Assembly (NCBI GenBank): GCA_031261485.1
Contig: JAISJO010000028.1
Location: 1-52,213 of the forward strand
DNA: 52,213 bases
Origin: Propionibacteriaceae bacterium
GTDB lineage: Bacteria; Actinomycetota; Actinomycetes; Propionibacteriales; Propionibacteriaceae
Reading direction: 5' to 3'
A model generated the notes under the pieces. That model was not told the DNA's origin. It saw only the letters and a program-made list of their open reading frames with translations, and ran no database searches. This document shows positions 40,704-49,292 of this stretch, piece by piece. Numbering within the stretch: the stretch's first letter is position 1; each line of letters starts with the position of its first letter. Made by a program: the position numbers and the translations under genes.

Positions 40704-42893
40704 TCACACCCAACCAGGCAGCCACATACGCAACTGCCATTGCGTTCTCGTCATGAGTTGCCCGGTGTATATGGGGTAGTTGAACGCGAAATCGAGGATG
40801 ATGAGTCCGACGATTGTACCCACGATGATGCCGCCCGATTGGCGGCGCGGTCCCGAATCAGCCGGGCCCAACACCACCCCCAAGACCATGGCGAGGGCGA
40901 TGACCATGAAGGGAATCATGGTGATGGCGTAAAAGGCGAACTCCGGGCGGGTGCCCGCGAACATCCACGGAATCCATGTCGAGAACATACCCAAAACTGG
41001 CACTGAGAAGCGCCAATCCATCGCAGCCAACCACCACACCAGCGCAATGAGAATGGCAATGGTCGCCGCCCACCACAATAGCGGAGTGCCCAAGCCGGTG
41101 ATGACTCGCATGCACGTCTTGCCGACCGCCGCTGTGCATCCCTGGTCGCCGGGCTTGATGTCGTTCTCCGCCATGATGCCAACGGTACGTGCCACGACCG
41201 GCCACCCCCACGGACTTGAAGCATAGGAGTGAGTAGCATTGGCCATTGTGTCGCCGGTGTGCCAGTTGTACATGTCGACGTGGTAATGCCACAGCGACCC
41301 GAGGTCTTGCCCGAAGTGCCTGACCGTCCAATCGTCGAGGTGGCCAGCTCCCCAGCCTCGGTCGTACCCGCCGCTCGTCCGCAACCACGGAATCCAGGTG
41401 GCGAGGTACACGCCCACAGCGACAACGACCATAGAGATGAAGGCGGGAACCCCGTCGGTCAGCAGACCCCACATCGCCGAACCCCGCGCGCCCGCCAGGC
41501 GGCGAGCAGAGATGGACCAGACCACCACCATGACGCCGAAGACGGCTAGGGGGTACATCGAGTTCCACTTGGTCCCGCACGCCAGCCCGAACAACACTCC
41601 TGCACCGAGCAGCCATGGACGGAAGACGAAGGGTCCAGGTTTACCGGCAAAGGTGGCATCGGGTAGTTTCTCCAAGGCGTCGGCCAATCGATGTCGGAAA
41701 AAGTCCCTGTCAGCGACCACACAAGACACACCCGCGACGATGAAGAAGGCTTGGAAGATATCGAGCAGGGCGATGCGCGACATGACGAAGGAGAGTCCGT
41801 CGACGGTCAAGAGGACGCCCGCGATACCCCCGATGAGAGTCGAGCGCGACAGGCGGCGTGCGAGGCGGATGACGATGAAAACAAGAAGGGTTCCGAAAAC
41901 GAGGGACCCGAAACGCCATCCGAACGAGTTGACGCCGAAGAGCTGTTCACCCGCCGCGATGAGCCATTTGCCGACCTCAGGATGCACGATGAAACTCGCG
42001 CTCGGGCTCAGGGCCGACGTGTCCCCAAGCGCGAAAGCGGGATTGACGACCTCGCCCTTTCCATCCCAGACGCCCTCGTATCCGTATTGAAGCAAGGAGT
42101 AAGCATCTTTGGCGTAATAGGTCTCGTCGAACATGATGCGGTCGGGGTACCCAATCCTCCACCAGCGAATGAGAAAGGCGATACCCGTGATGACTAGGGT
42201 CGTTACCCATCCCCAGAGACGGTCGGTGGGCGGGCCGAGCCGCAATTGTTCCAGAACGGTCAGGCGCTGGCGGTTCCCGGACGCCTCAACGAACCGTTCC
42301 ACACGGACGGCGAAGGGGATCTTGGGTGGGGCGGCCGGGCGAGGTTTGTCGGGAGGCGCAGGTACCCATGGCGCGACCTCGTAAGTATCCGTGGAGACGG
42401 CTGGTTGTTCCGAGGCACCGAGAGATTCCGCGTCAAGAGGCGGAGAAGAGGGGACGGTCCCTGTTGCGTCCGGCAAACGCTGATCATCGACCACGTCACC
42501 AGAGTCACCAAGTTGTTTCCCATCCTCCGACTGGGCAGCATCCACGGTTGACTCCGGCACAGACACTTCGGGCAAGTCCGGCGTGGCAGCGGTGTCGACT
42601 GACGTATCCACTGTCGAAATACGGTGCCCTCGCCCATGCGCCTCATCCAGAAGACGGGAGAAGGCGGGCGCTCGTTCTGGCTCGAACGCGGACGGAGTGT
42701 CGGCAACATCCCGAGGCGTGTCAGCGGAACGGACGGATTCGTCGGTCGACACATCCTGCGGTGCCGAACTAGGGGTCTTTACCTGAAAACCGGTCGCAGA
42801 CTGAGCCGGTCGCGCTTGGCTAGCCAACCAGGCCTCGAACCCAGAGGGGCGAGCGCGCAGGGGGTCGCCCGGATTCTGGTCCACGTCCGACAT
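40704..42893 (-). CDS. Polyprenyl-phosphate-mannose:protein O-mannosyltransferase (PMT family)
   Basis: A 729-residue membrane enzyme that transfers mannose from polyprenyl-phosphomannose to Ser/Thr of exported proteins. The first ~225 residues are cytoplasmic, disordered and rich in Asp/Ser/Thr/Pro. The GT39 core then begins RWWRIGYPDRIMFDETYYAKDAYSL (given here as GYPDRIMFDETYYAKD), with the catalytic Asp-Glu in FDE and the HPEVGKWLI motif; about eleven helices follow. ATG 42893 is chosen, as upstream codons would invade the divergent rsmI; TAGACC on the minus strand is 8 nt away. It is divergent from rsmI as Rv1002c is from Rv1003. It is followed after 2 nt by the SBP-like lipoprotein. Confidence 0.95.
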   Translation of the reverse strand: MSDVDQNPGDPLRARPSGFEAWLASQARPAQSATGFQVKTPSSAPQDVSTDESVRSADTPRDVADTPSAFEPERAPAFSRLLDEAHGRGHRISTVDTSVDTAATPDLPEVSVPESTVDAAQSEDGKQLGDSGDVVDDQRLPDATGTVPSSPPLDAESLGASEQPAVSTDTYEVAPWVPAPPDKPRPAAPPKIPFAVRVERFVEASGNRQRLTVLEQLRLGPPTDRLWGWVTTLVITGIAFLIRWWRIGYPDRIMFDETYYAKDAYSLLQYGYEGVWDGKGEVVNPAFALGDTSALSPSASFIVHPEVGKWLIAAGEQLFGVNSFGWRFGSLVFGTLLVFIVIRLARRLSRSTLIGGIAGVLLTVDGLSFVMSRIALLDIFQAFFIVAGVSCVVADRDFFRHRLADALEKLPDATFAGKPGPFVFRPWLLGAGVLFGLACGTKWNSMYPLAVFGVMVVVWSISARRLAGARGSAMWGLLTDGVPAFISMVVVAVGVYLATWIPWLRTSGGYDRGWGAGHLDDWTVRHFGQDLGSLWHYHVDMYNWHTGDTMANATHSYASSPWGWPVVARTVGIMAENDIKPGDQGCTAAVGKTCMRVITGLGTPLLWWAATIAILIALVWWLAAMDWRFSVPVLGMFSTWIPWMFAGTRPEFAFYAITMIPFMVIALAMVLGVVLGPADSGPRRQSGGIIVGTIVGLIILDFAFNYPIYTGQLMTRTQWQLRMWLPGWV

Positions 42894-42901
42894 ACTCACA
42901 G

Positions 42902-42911
42902 GGTCTAGTGT
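42902..42911. promoter_or_regulatory. Overlapping back-to-back -10 elements of PMT and rsmI
   Basis: TAGTGT (42906-42911, plus) stands six bases from the rsmI GTG at 42918. TAGACC (42907-42902, minus) stands eight bases from the PMT ATG at 42893. The two elements share two base pairs, so both promoters occupy a 24-bp gap and cannot be used at the same moment. Confidence 0.6.
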
Positions 42912-42917
42912 AGTGGC

Positions 42918-43976
42918 GTGGCCGACAACACTCCCGCACCCGACACCGTGCCCCTCGACTCCTTCGTTCCTGACGATGAGATCGGCGGGACCAACCCTCC
43001 GCCCGCTGGTGATGACCTGTCGGCCAACCCTCCCTCCAACTCCTTTGTCCCAGACGATGAGAGCTGTCCGACCATTCCCCTTGTCGGCGACGAAGACCTG
43101 CCAATCGACCACCCATCCGATGGCGAGGACCTGTCGGCCAACCCTTCCTCTGGGGGCGAACTCGTCCTGGCGGGGACACCCATCGGCGATTCCCGGTATG
43201 CCTCCCCTGCCTTGCGTGAGGCCCTGGCCTCCGCCGACCTCATCGCCGCAGAAGACACCCGGCGTTTCGTGGACCTGTGCCGACGCATTTCGGCGCCCAT
43301 TCCCGAGCGCATCGTGTCGTACTTCGAGGGTAACGAATCGGCCCGCACCCCCGAACTTCTGCGCGAATTGGAGTCAGGCACTCGGATTGTCTTGGTCACA
43401 GACGCCGGTATGCCGTCTGTGTCGGACCCTGGATATCGCCTAGTCAGCGCGTGTATTGATGCCGGAATACGGGTAAGGGCGGTGCCAGGACCGTCGGCCG
43501 TCCTCACAGCTTTGGCAGTATCGGGGCTGCCGGTGGATCGCTTCTGTTTCGAGGGATTCCTTCCGCGCAAGGCCGGGCCGAGGCGTACACGACTGGCCGA
43601 GTTGGCCAATGAGCAACGCACTATGGTTTTCTTCGAAGCCCCCCACCGCTTGGGCGACTTCTTGGCCGACGCGGCGGCGGCATTTGGAGACTTGCGTCGA
43701 GGAGCGGTGTGTAGGGAGTTGACCAAGACGTACGAAGAAGTCGTGCGCGGCGGCCTGGCCGACTTGGTGGAATGGGCGCGAGGCGAAGTGCGCGGCGAGA
43801 TTACCGTGGTCATCGCAGGTGCCGAGCCCCAAACAACAGCACTGTCCGACCTAGTCACCCAAGTACAAGACCTCATCGACCTGGGCGAGAAGCGCTCAGC
43901 GGCGGTCGGGTCAGTCGCAGCACGTACAGGAGTCGACCGGCGTCAGTTGTACGACGCGGTACTGGCCGCCCGGTAG
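42918..43976 (+). CDS. rsmI: 16S rRNA 2'-O-ribose C1402 methyltransferase RsmI
   Basis: SAM-dependent tetrapyrrole-methylase-fold enzyme that methylates the 2'-OH of C1402 in the ribosomal P site. Core motifs: LVLAGTPIGDSRYASPALREAL (given as AGTPIGDSRYASPALRE), IAAEDTRRF, SYFEGNE, VTDAGMPSVSDPGYRLV, VPGPSAVLTALAVSGLP and FFEAPHRL. The 352-residue protein carries about 80 extra N-terminal residues before the core, made of acidic Pro-rich repeats (SFVPDDE twice; DLSANPPS and DLSANPSS). GTG 42918 is supported by TAGTGT-N6; a later start would remove the extension. Confidence 0.95.
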   Translation: MADNTPAPDTVPLDSFVPDDEIGGTNPPPAGDDLSANPPSNSFVPDDESCPTIPLVGDEDLPIDHPSDGEDLSANPSSGGELVLAGTPIGDSRYASPALREALASADLIAAEDTRRFVDLCRRISAPIPERIVSYFEGNESARTPELLRELESGTRIVLVTDAGMPSVSDPGYRLVSACIDAGIRVRAVPGPSAVLTALAVSGLPVDRFCFEGFLPRKAGPRRTRLAELANEQRTMVFFEAPHRLGDFLADAAAAFGDLRRGAVCRELTKTYEEVVRGGLADLVEWARGEVRGEITVVIAGAEPQTTALSDLVTQVQDLIDLGEKRSAAVGSVAARTGVDRRQLYDAVLAAR

Positions 43977-44042
43977 CACAGGAACAACCGCGTCCCCAGA
44001 TGTCATGCTGCGCGACAGTGCGCGGAATGATCACACTTGCTT

Positions 44043-44108
44043 CCCGTTCCAACGGATTGGGCTCCGTGTTTCAACGGATTCGCTGTCGCGTTTCGACGGA
44101 TTCAGCGT
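44043..44108. repeat. Three degenerate 22-bp tandem repeats
   Basis: Units 44043-44064, 44065-44086 and 44087-44108 share the core CGTTTC-ACGGATT-GCT. They lie between the convergent rsmI and DUF4032 genes, next to a REP-like half-unit at about 44001. No spacers are present, so it is not CRISPR. Confidence 0.6.
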
Positions 44109-44112
44109 CGTC

Positions 44113-45495
44113 TTAGGGATATTTCGCGGCTGCCCTTGCTCGTAAAGCGGCAATGTCTAGGTACCGACTCTCTTCCAGCACATCCTCGGCTGCGGCTTCC
44201 CAGGGGTCGTACGGGGGTTCTTCCTCGTCATCCTCGTACCCCAGGGACGGGTCGAACGGGTTGACCAGGCCCTTGTCGGTGACAGGGACAAGGGCGTCGG
44301 AGCTCAGCGCCTCATCCGGCAGGCCCTGGAGAACGTCATGGACGTACCCCTTGGCGGCTTCGACGATGGGAATTGAGCGCGACTCGCGTTGTGCCTTGTA
44401 CCACCGATAATCCAGGACCTCGTGGAATATCTGCGCCGGTTCGCGCTTGGCCCGAAGTTCCTCGGGCACCTGCTGCATGACCGGCTCGAAGACCTCCATC
44501 AGCCACTTGTGCGCGACGACAGCCTCATCGGTATGGGCCTGGCCGGTGCCGAAGCGGTAGGTGTCGAGGTCGTTGAGGAGGCGGCGGGCCTGGTTCTCCT
44601 CGGTGTCCAACCCAGTCAGACGCATGAGGCGGCGCATGTGGTGGCCCGCGTCCACGACCTTGGGTTGAATACGAATGGTGGATTCGTCTCCCGTCGTCTC
44701 AATGTCCATCTCGGCCACGTCGAAACCCAGGGCGTTGAGTCGGCGCACACGTTCCTCAATGCGGTACATTTGCGTGCCCGGAAACTCTTCGACCCGTGTC
44801 AGTTCATCCCACAAGTCATGGTAACGGGCAATGATGGTATCCACAATGCGCAAGGGATCATGCGGTTCGCGCAAGAGCCCGCCAGCTTGGAGGTCGAGGA
44901 AGTCGCCGTACAAATTGGTCCGCGCAATCTCCAGGTCCTGCTCCCGTTGGCCCGTGGTGAGTGCCGTGTGTATTTCGCCGGTCTCGGCGTCAACGAGGTA
45001 GGCCGCGAAGTCGCCCGCATCGCGCCGGAAGAGGATATTGGACAGCGAGACGTCGCCCCATTTGAAGCCCACGAGATGCAGGCGTGCGATGAGGACCACC
45101 ATGGCGTCCAAGAGACGCGACACTGTCTCTTGTCTTACCCCTGCCGAAAAGAGGGCCCGATAAGGCAGGGAGAACTCCAAGTGGCGAGTCAACAGGATGG
45201 GATCGAGCGGGTTACCCTTCTTGTCGCGGCGCTCAGAAATGATACCGACGGGCTCGACAGCAGGGGTGTTGAGGCGGTGGAGGTCCTGGAGAAGCCGGTA
45301 TTCGTGGAGGGCAAGGTGCTTGATGACTTCCTTGGCCGCGTACACCGAGTCACCCACCTGGATGAAACGCACAACGTGGCGCGACAACCCCCGAGGGAGC
45401 GCGACCAGAAGCTCCACAGGCCAGTTTTCCAGTGGGACATCCCACGGGAACGGGAGCAACCGCGAATCAGGCGTCGCGGAAATGAATCTGGGCAC
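44113..45495 (-). CDS. DUF4032 domain protein with kinase-like N-terminal region
   Basis: 460 residues. The N-terminal half has the lipopolysaccharide-kinase/InaA look of the protein-kinase fold: VYAAKEVIKHLALHEYRLL (candidate Lys-Glu pair), GFKWGDVSLSNILFRRD (HxD-like loop, written WGDVSLSN) and YLVDAETGEIH (DFG-like Asp). The second half is the DUF4032 region (FHEVLDYRWYKAQRESRSIP), ending in an acidic stretch (GYEDDEEEPPYDPWE). It is actinobacterial; function unknown. GTG 45495 is favoured because homologues start near FISATPDSRLLPFPW-like sequence, but no Shine-Dalgarno sequence supports it. Confidence 0.85.
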   Translation of the reverse strand: MPRFISATPDSRLLPFPWDVPLENWPVELLVALPRGLSRHVVRFIQVGDSVYAAKEVIKHLALHEYRLLQDLHRLNTPAVEPVGIISERRDKKGNPLDPILLTRHLEFSLPYRALFSAGVRQETVSRLLDAMVVLIARLHLVGFKWGDVSLSNILFRRDAGDFAAYLVDAETGEIHTALTTGQREQDLEIARTNLYGDFLDLQAGGLLREPHDPLRIVDTIIARYHDLWDELTRVEEFPGTQMYRIEERVRRLNALGFDVAEMDIETTGDESTIRIQPKVVDAGHHMRRLMRLTGLDTEENQARRLLNDLDTYRFGTGQAHTDEAVVAHKWLMEVFEPVMQQVPEELRAKREPAQIFHEVLDYRWYKAQRESRSIPIVEAAKGYVHDVLQGLPDEALSSDALVPVTDKGLVNPFDPSLGYEDDEEEPPYDPWEAAAEDVLEESRYLDIAALRARAAAKYP

Positions 45496-45588
45496 GCAGT
45501 CATTCTTCCACGTACAAGGAAAGTGGGCTAGTGGTTTGCTGGAGGACAATCCTCGATGGTCAAACACGCGCGCCTTGTGGAGCAGTGT

Positions 45589-46746
45589 TTACGAAGAGGT
45601 AACCCGTTGTGCGGCGACTCCACCGGCTTTGACAATCAGGGAATCCGCATGGGCCATGGCTTCTTGCGGGCTTCCTGCCAACCGAGTCAGCGATACGGTC
45701 TGAATGGAATCGGCGGGCGGCGTCGCCACCACATCACCTGCGACGATGATGCGCCACGGCGCTGACTCGGACAGGCCTAGAGCGTGATCGACAACCTTCC
45801 CAGCGAAGCTGGTGGAATCCAATCGGCCTTCTCCCAAGATGACGACATCGGCTTGTGCACAGGCCTCAACCAGCCCTGTCAGTTCGGCTATGCGCGGAGC
45901 ACCGGGCACGAAGCGAGCTGCCCATCCAGTTGCTAGACCGTAACCGGTGCCACCGGCCGACCCGGCACCTGGAGTTTGAGGCTGTCCGCCCAAGACCTCA
46001 GCCAACCGGACCAAACCCGCTTCCAACAAGGCAATATCCTTCGGGCTTGCCCCCTTCTGGGGACCGAAGACGCTCGCCGCGCCCTTGGGGCCGTACAAGG
46101 GCGAGGTGACATCGACTAAGAGTTCCACACCGTCGGGCGGCGGTGGCAGTAAGTCCTCCAGCGAAACGTGGTCAAGTCTTGTCAGTGACCCGCCGCCTAG
46201 AGGCAGAAGTTGCCCTGAAGCGTCGAAGGCCTTCAGCCCCAAGGCCGTCAGTGCGCCCATGCCTCCATCGGTTGACGCCGAACCCCCCAATCCCACGACT
46301 ATTCGGCGTGCCCCGGAGTACACAGCCTGCCGCAGCAATTCGCCCAAGCCGATGGTGTGTGCGCCCAGCGGGTCGAGTGCGACCATGTGAATGATGCCGG
46401 AGGCAGACGCCAGGTCCACCATCGCTGTGCCGTCAGGAAGCAGACCAAAACCAGAGGACACCGGGCGTGAGTCCGGTCCGGTCAGGTGAGGTACCTCGAT
46501 CCACCGCGCACCAGGCACGGCCTCGGTGAGTAACCGAGCAGTCCCCTCGCCGCCATCTGCCTGGGGCAGTTCCTGGATCTGGTCGTTGGGGCGGACTTCC
46601 AGCCAACCCTGCGCGATGCCGTGGCTGGCTTCCTGGGCATCCAAGGTGCCCTTGAAGGAGTCGGGCGCGATGACGACGCGCAGTGGTCGGTCAATGGGTG
46701 TCCGCTCCTGTGGACGGAGGGGGGTCAAGAGCAGTGAAGCGGTCAT
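45589..46746 (-). CDS. Glycerate kinase (GlxK/GckA type)
   Basis: 385 residues of glycerate kinase type 1 (GlxK family), which phosphorylates D-glycerate to 2- or 3-phosphoglycerate. Landmarks: VVIAPDSFKGTLDAQEASHG near the N-terminus, PQADGGEGTARLLTEA, VGLGGSASTDGGMGALTALG, AGSAGGTGYGLA and DVVILGEGRLDSTSFAGK. About 20 extra residues precede the core. The ATG overlaps the beta-mannosidase stop by 4 bp, so it is the last gene of the operon with ATPases, dehydrogenase and mannosidase. The context suggests that it handles glycerate released or formed during breakdown of the imported compound. Confidence 0.93.
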   Translation of the reverse strand: MTASLLLTPLRPQERTPIDRPLRVVIAPDSFKGTLDAQEASHGIAQGWLEVRPNDQIQELPQADGGEGTARLLTEAVPGARWIEVPHLTGPDSRPVSSGFGLLPDGTAMVDLASASGIIHMVALDPLGAHTIGLGELLRQAVYSGARRIVVGLGGSASTDGGMGALTALGLKAFDASGQLLPLGGGSLTRLDHVSLEDLLPPPPDGVELLVDVTSPLYGPKGAASVFGPQKGASPKDIALLEAGLVRLAEVLGGQPQTPGAGSAGGTGYGLATGWAARFVPGAPRIAELTGLVEACAQADVVILGEGRLDSTSFAGKVVDHALGLSESAPWRIIVAGDVVATPPADSIQTVSLTRLAGSPQEAMAHADSLIVKAGGVAAQRVTSS

Positions 46747-49241
46747 GCTAACTCAATCTCGCGCGTTGTGGTGTCTCCCCAAGTACTTAGCGTCAGCCAG
46801 GCGGTCGGGGTTGTTGATTCGACGACAATCGAGGCGTCAAATCCGGGGATTAGGGGGAAATAGTTGTCGGAATAGAGAAGACGTTGGTCGTCTTCCAGTC
46901 TCACTAGAGTAGCCACACCACCCTGAGCGCTCAACCGGAGTTGCCAGCGACCGTCGCCCAGAGCTTCGACCGTCGAATCAATCTGGGGGCTCGCGGGGGT
47001 GTACTCCGCGAGTGGCGCGAAGATGAGCCTGTCAGACGATAGCACCCGTCCGCTCGCGTCGATCAGTCGCACATGAACCGATTCAGTGTGGCGATCCCGC
47101 ACACTGGCGTACAACCGGTCCAACCTCAGAAGCGACTGAGGAGAACCGGGAGCTATGGTGACATCGCGCTCCCATTGCTGGATGACCTGTCCCAGGGAAT
47201 CAACATGGCGGACCTGGAGGATTGCCGCCACGGAACGACCAGTCGCGTTGGACGCCACAATCGCCACATCGTCGAGGTCGCGGTACACGCCGACAACGAC
47301 ATCGCGGTAAAGCCGAGCTAGGACATAATGGCTCATCAGCGGGCGTAACCCATAGTCAATGGCGCCGAATTGGAACAGAGGACCACCCTTGTTGAGTGAC
47401 CAGTAAAGGACCCCCCGATTCGACGGAGAGCGCAACCTGAACCAGCCGATGGCGTGATAGTCGGCCTCAGCCTGTTCAATCTCCAGGTCATTGAGATAGG
47501 CCCTCAGACCGCCTGGAGTGTGGAGACTCGTGTACGGGAAGCGCTTGATGACGTCGAGGGTGGTGACGTCCTTCCAGCGCTCAGCCCAACCAGAACCAGT
47601 GAAGTCATCGACATCCAGACCCATGACTTCTTTGAGGGTCTCGGGCCTGGAGTACGTCGACTGGGACCAGCAGGTCTCGGACACGAACACTGGGTCTTTC
47701 GTGGCGTTGAAGAAATGCCCCCATGTGTGGGAATCGCCTTCGACAGGGGATTGTGCAAAAGGTCCGTCGTGTGGGGAGTTTGTGATGTAGGGCACCCCAG
47801 TCGGAACCTGTTCCAGAATCTCGGGGATGACCTCGCTAAAGAGACGCTCGCCAAAGAAGTATTCCAAGGAATCTTTCCATCCCCATTCCTGCCAACCCTC
47901 GTATTGTTCGTTGCCTCCTGCGAAGATCACCAGAGAGGCGTGCTGCCGCACAGTGGTGATGAGATCGACCACCTCTGCCTTGAAGTTCTCGACCCAGGCC
48001 TCGTCATAGTCAGGATAGGTGTTGGAGTGGAGGTAACAGTCCTGCCAAATGAGCAGGCCGCGCCGGTCACACTCAGCATAGAAATCCTCAGTTTCCGGCA
48101 TGCCACCTCCCCACATCCGGATCATGGTGTTGTTGCCATTCTCGATCAGCGTGAACAAGCGCTGGTAAGCCTCTTTGTCGGCATACACCTTGAGATAATC
48201 CAAGGCGACTAGGTTGGTGCCTCTGGCATAGATTGGGGTGGAGTTGATGACGAACTCGAAGGTGGGCCTCCCGGTGACGGGATCGGTCAGCCTCAGTTCG
48301 ACTTGGCGCAGTCCTATGTCGCGCTTCGCCGACGCAATGATCTCTCCTCGGTGGCTGACTTCAATCAAGCCTTGGTAAAGGAAAGCCTCTCCGTAACCGC
48401 GTGGCCACCACAACCTGGCACTCGGCACTTCGAGTCGGAAGGCGTACGTCGCAGCACCGGGGCTGACGAGGACTTCATTCCCCGTCCGGGCAGCGGGAAC
48501 AGACTCACCTGGCTCGTTCAGGGCGACGGACAACCACAGAGACTCCGGAGTCCATTCGCCACAGTTGAGGCTGACGTGTACCACCACATCGGCGTTGCCG
48601 TCGGTATCGATAGCCGTCACCTCGGTCCATACTCCTGTGACTTCCACTTCCTGCACACGACGAAGGCTTAGGGGACGAGTCAGCCCTAGGCCCAGCACAC
48701 CGGTGCCCAGGTTGAGCAATGAGGTATCGGAGAAGAAGGAGCGTTGGTAGCGACGGATGAGCGACTTGCCCAACTTGGTTTCAATCCCGCCCTGGTGCCC
48801 CAATCGAGCTCTGGCTTCGGGAATCATGTCAGCCACAGCCTGTTCGTGACCTTGAATGAGAACAGTCAGCTCGTTGGTTTGCTGCAGGACCCCAGGGGCA
48901 ACCTGGAAGACGTAGGTCCGCATAGCATTCTCAGTTCGACCAATTTCAACGCTATTGAGGACGAAGGTTGCGAACGTGTCAACACCAGGTGCGACGACTT
49001 CCCAATCCTGGTCCGGGTCGGCTCCTTCAGGCAGGTCGAATGTGACGCGGTACACCCAGTCGGTGGCCGAAACCTGGTGAGCGGCAGTGGCGGTGGCATT
49101 CGAGGCATAAGGATTCTCCAGGCGACCAGCGGCCACGAGTGCCTCATGGACGACGCCTGGGACCTGGGCAGGCACAGTATCGCCGGGATTATCCGCAGGT
49201 GCGACAGTCCATGCTCCATCGATGATCCATGACTCGCTCAC
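46743..49241 (-). CDS. GH2 beta-mannosidase
   Basis: An 832-residue glycoside hydrolase family 2 enzyme, cytoplasmic (no signal peptide). Order: N-terminal sugar-binding-like domain (WIIDGAWTVAPAD, VPGVVHEALVAAGRLENPYA, as in beta-mannosidases), immunoglobulin-like domain, TIM barrel with ARGTNLVALDYLK, MIRMWGGGMPETEDFYAECD, acid/base Glu in FAGGNEQYEGW and nucleophile Glu in VFVSETCWSQS, then C-terminal beta domains. The GGNE form replaces the common GNNE. GTG 49241 with AGGAG six bases upstream. In an operon with a peptide/oligosaccharide-type ABC transporter; its product is probably mannose from an imported beta-mannoside. Confidence 0.92.
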   Translation of the reverse strand: MSESWIIDGAWTVAPADNPGDTVPAQVPGVVHEALVAAGRLENPYASNATATAAHQVSATDWVYRVTFDLPEGADPDQDWEVVAPGVDTFATFVLNSVEIGRTENAMRTYVFQVAPGVLQQTNELTVLIQGHEQAVADMIPEARARLGHQGGIETKLGKSLIRRYQRSFFSDTSLLNLGTGVLGLGLTRPLSLRRVQEVEVTGVWTEVTAIDTDGNADVVVHVSLNCGEWTPESLWLSVALNEPGESVPAARTGNEVLVSPGAATYAFRLEVPSARLWWPRGYGEAFLYQGLIEVSHRGEIIASAKRDIGLRQVELRLTDPVTGRPTFEFVINSTPIYARGTNLVALDYLKVYADKEAYQRLFTLIENGNNTMIRMWGGGMPETEDFYAECDRRGLLIWQDCYLHSNTYPDYDEAWVENFKAEVVDLITTVRQHASLVIFAGGNEQYEGWQEWGWKDSLEYFFGERLFSEVIPEILEQVPTGVPYITNSPHDGPFAQSPVEGDSHTWGHFFNATKDPVFVSETCWSQSTYSRPETLKEVMGLDVDDFTGSGWAERWKDVTTLDVIKRFPYTSLHTPGGLRAYLNDLEIEQAEADYHAIGWFRLRSPSNRGVLYWSLNKGGPLFQFGAIDYGLRPLMSHYVLARLYRDVVVGVYRDLDDVAIVASNATGRSVAAILQVRHVDSLGQVIQQWERDVTIAPGSPQSLLRLDRLYASVRDRHTESVHVRLIDASGRVLSSDRLIFAPLAEYTPASPQIDSTVEALGDGRWQLRLSAQGGVATLVRLEDDQRLLYSDNYFPLIPGFDASIVVESTTPTAWLTLSTWGDTTTREIELA

Positions 49242-49292
49242 AATGTACTCCTGACTAGGAATGATTACTTAGTTTGGTTGGGGGAGAGGGGT

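Noticed and set aside
44043-44108. Possible CRISPR array
   Set aside because: Repeats are directly adjacent with no spacers and are degenerate; no cas genes are present.
44389-45531. Plus-strand frame of 380 codons opposite the DUF4032 gene
   Set aside because: No start signal or family features, and the minus-strand protein is a recognised family.
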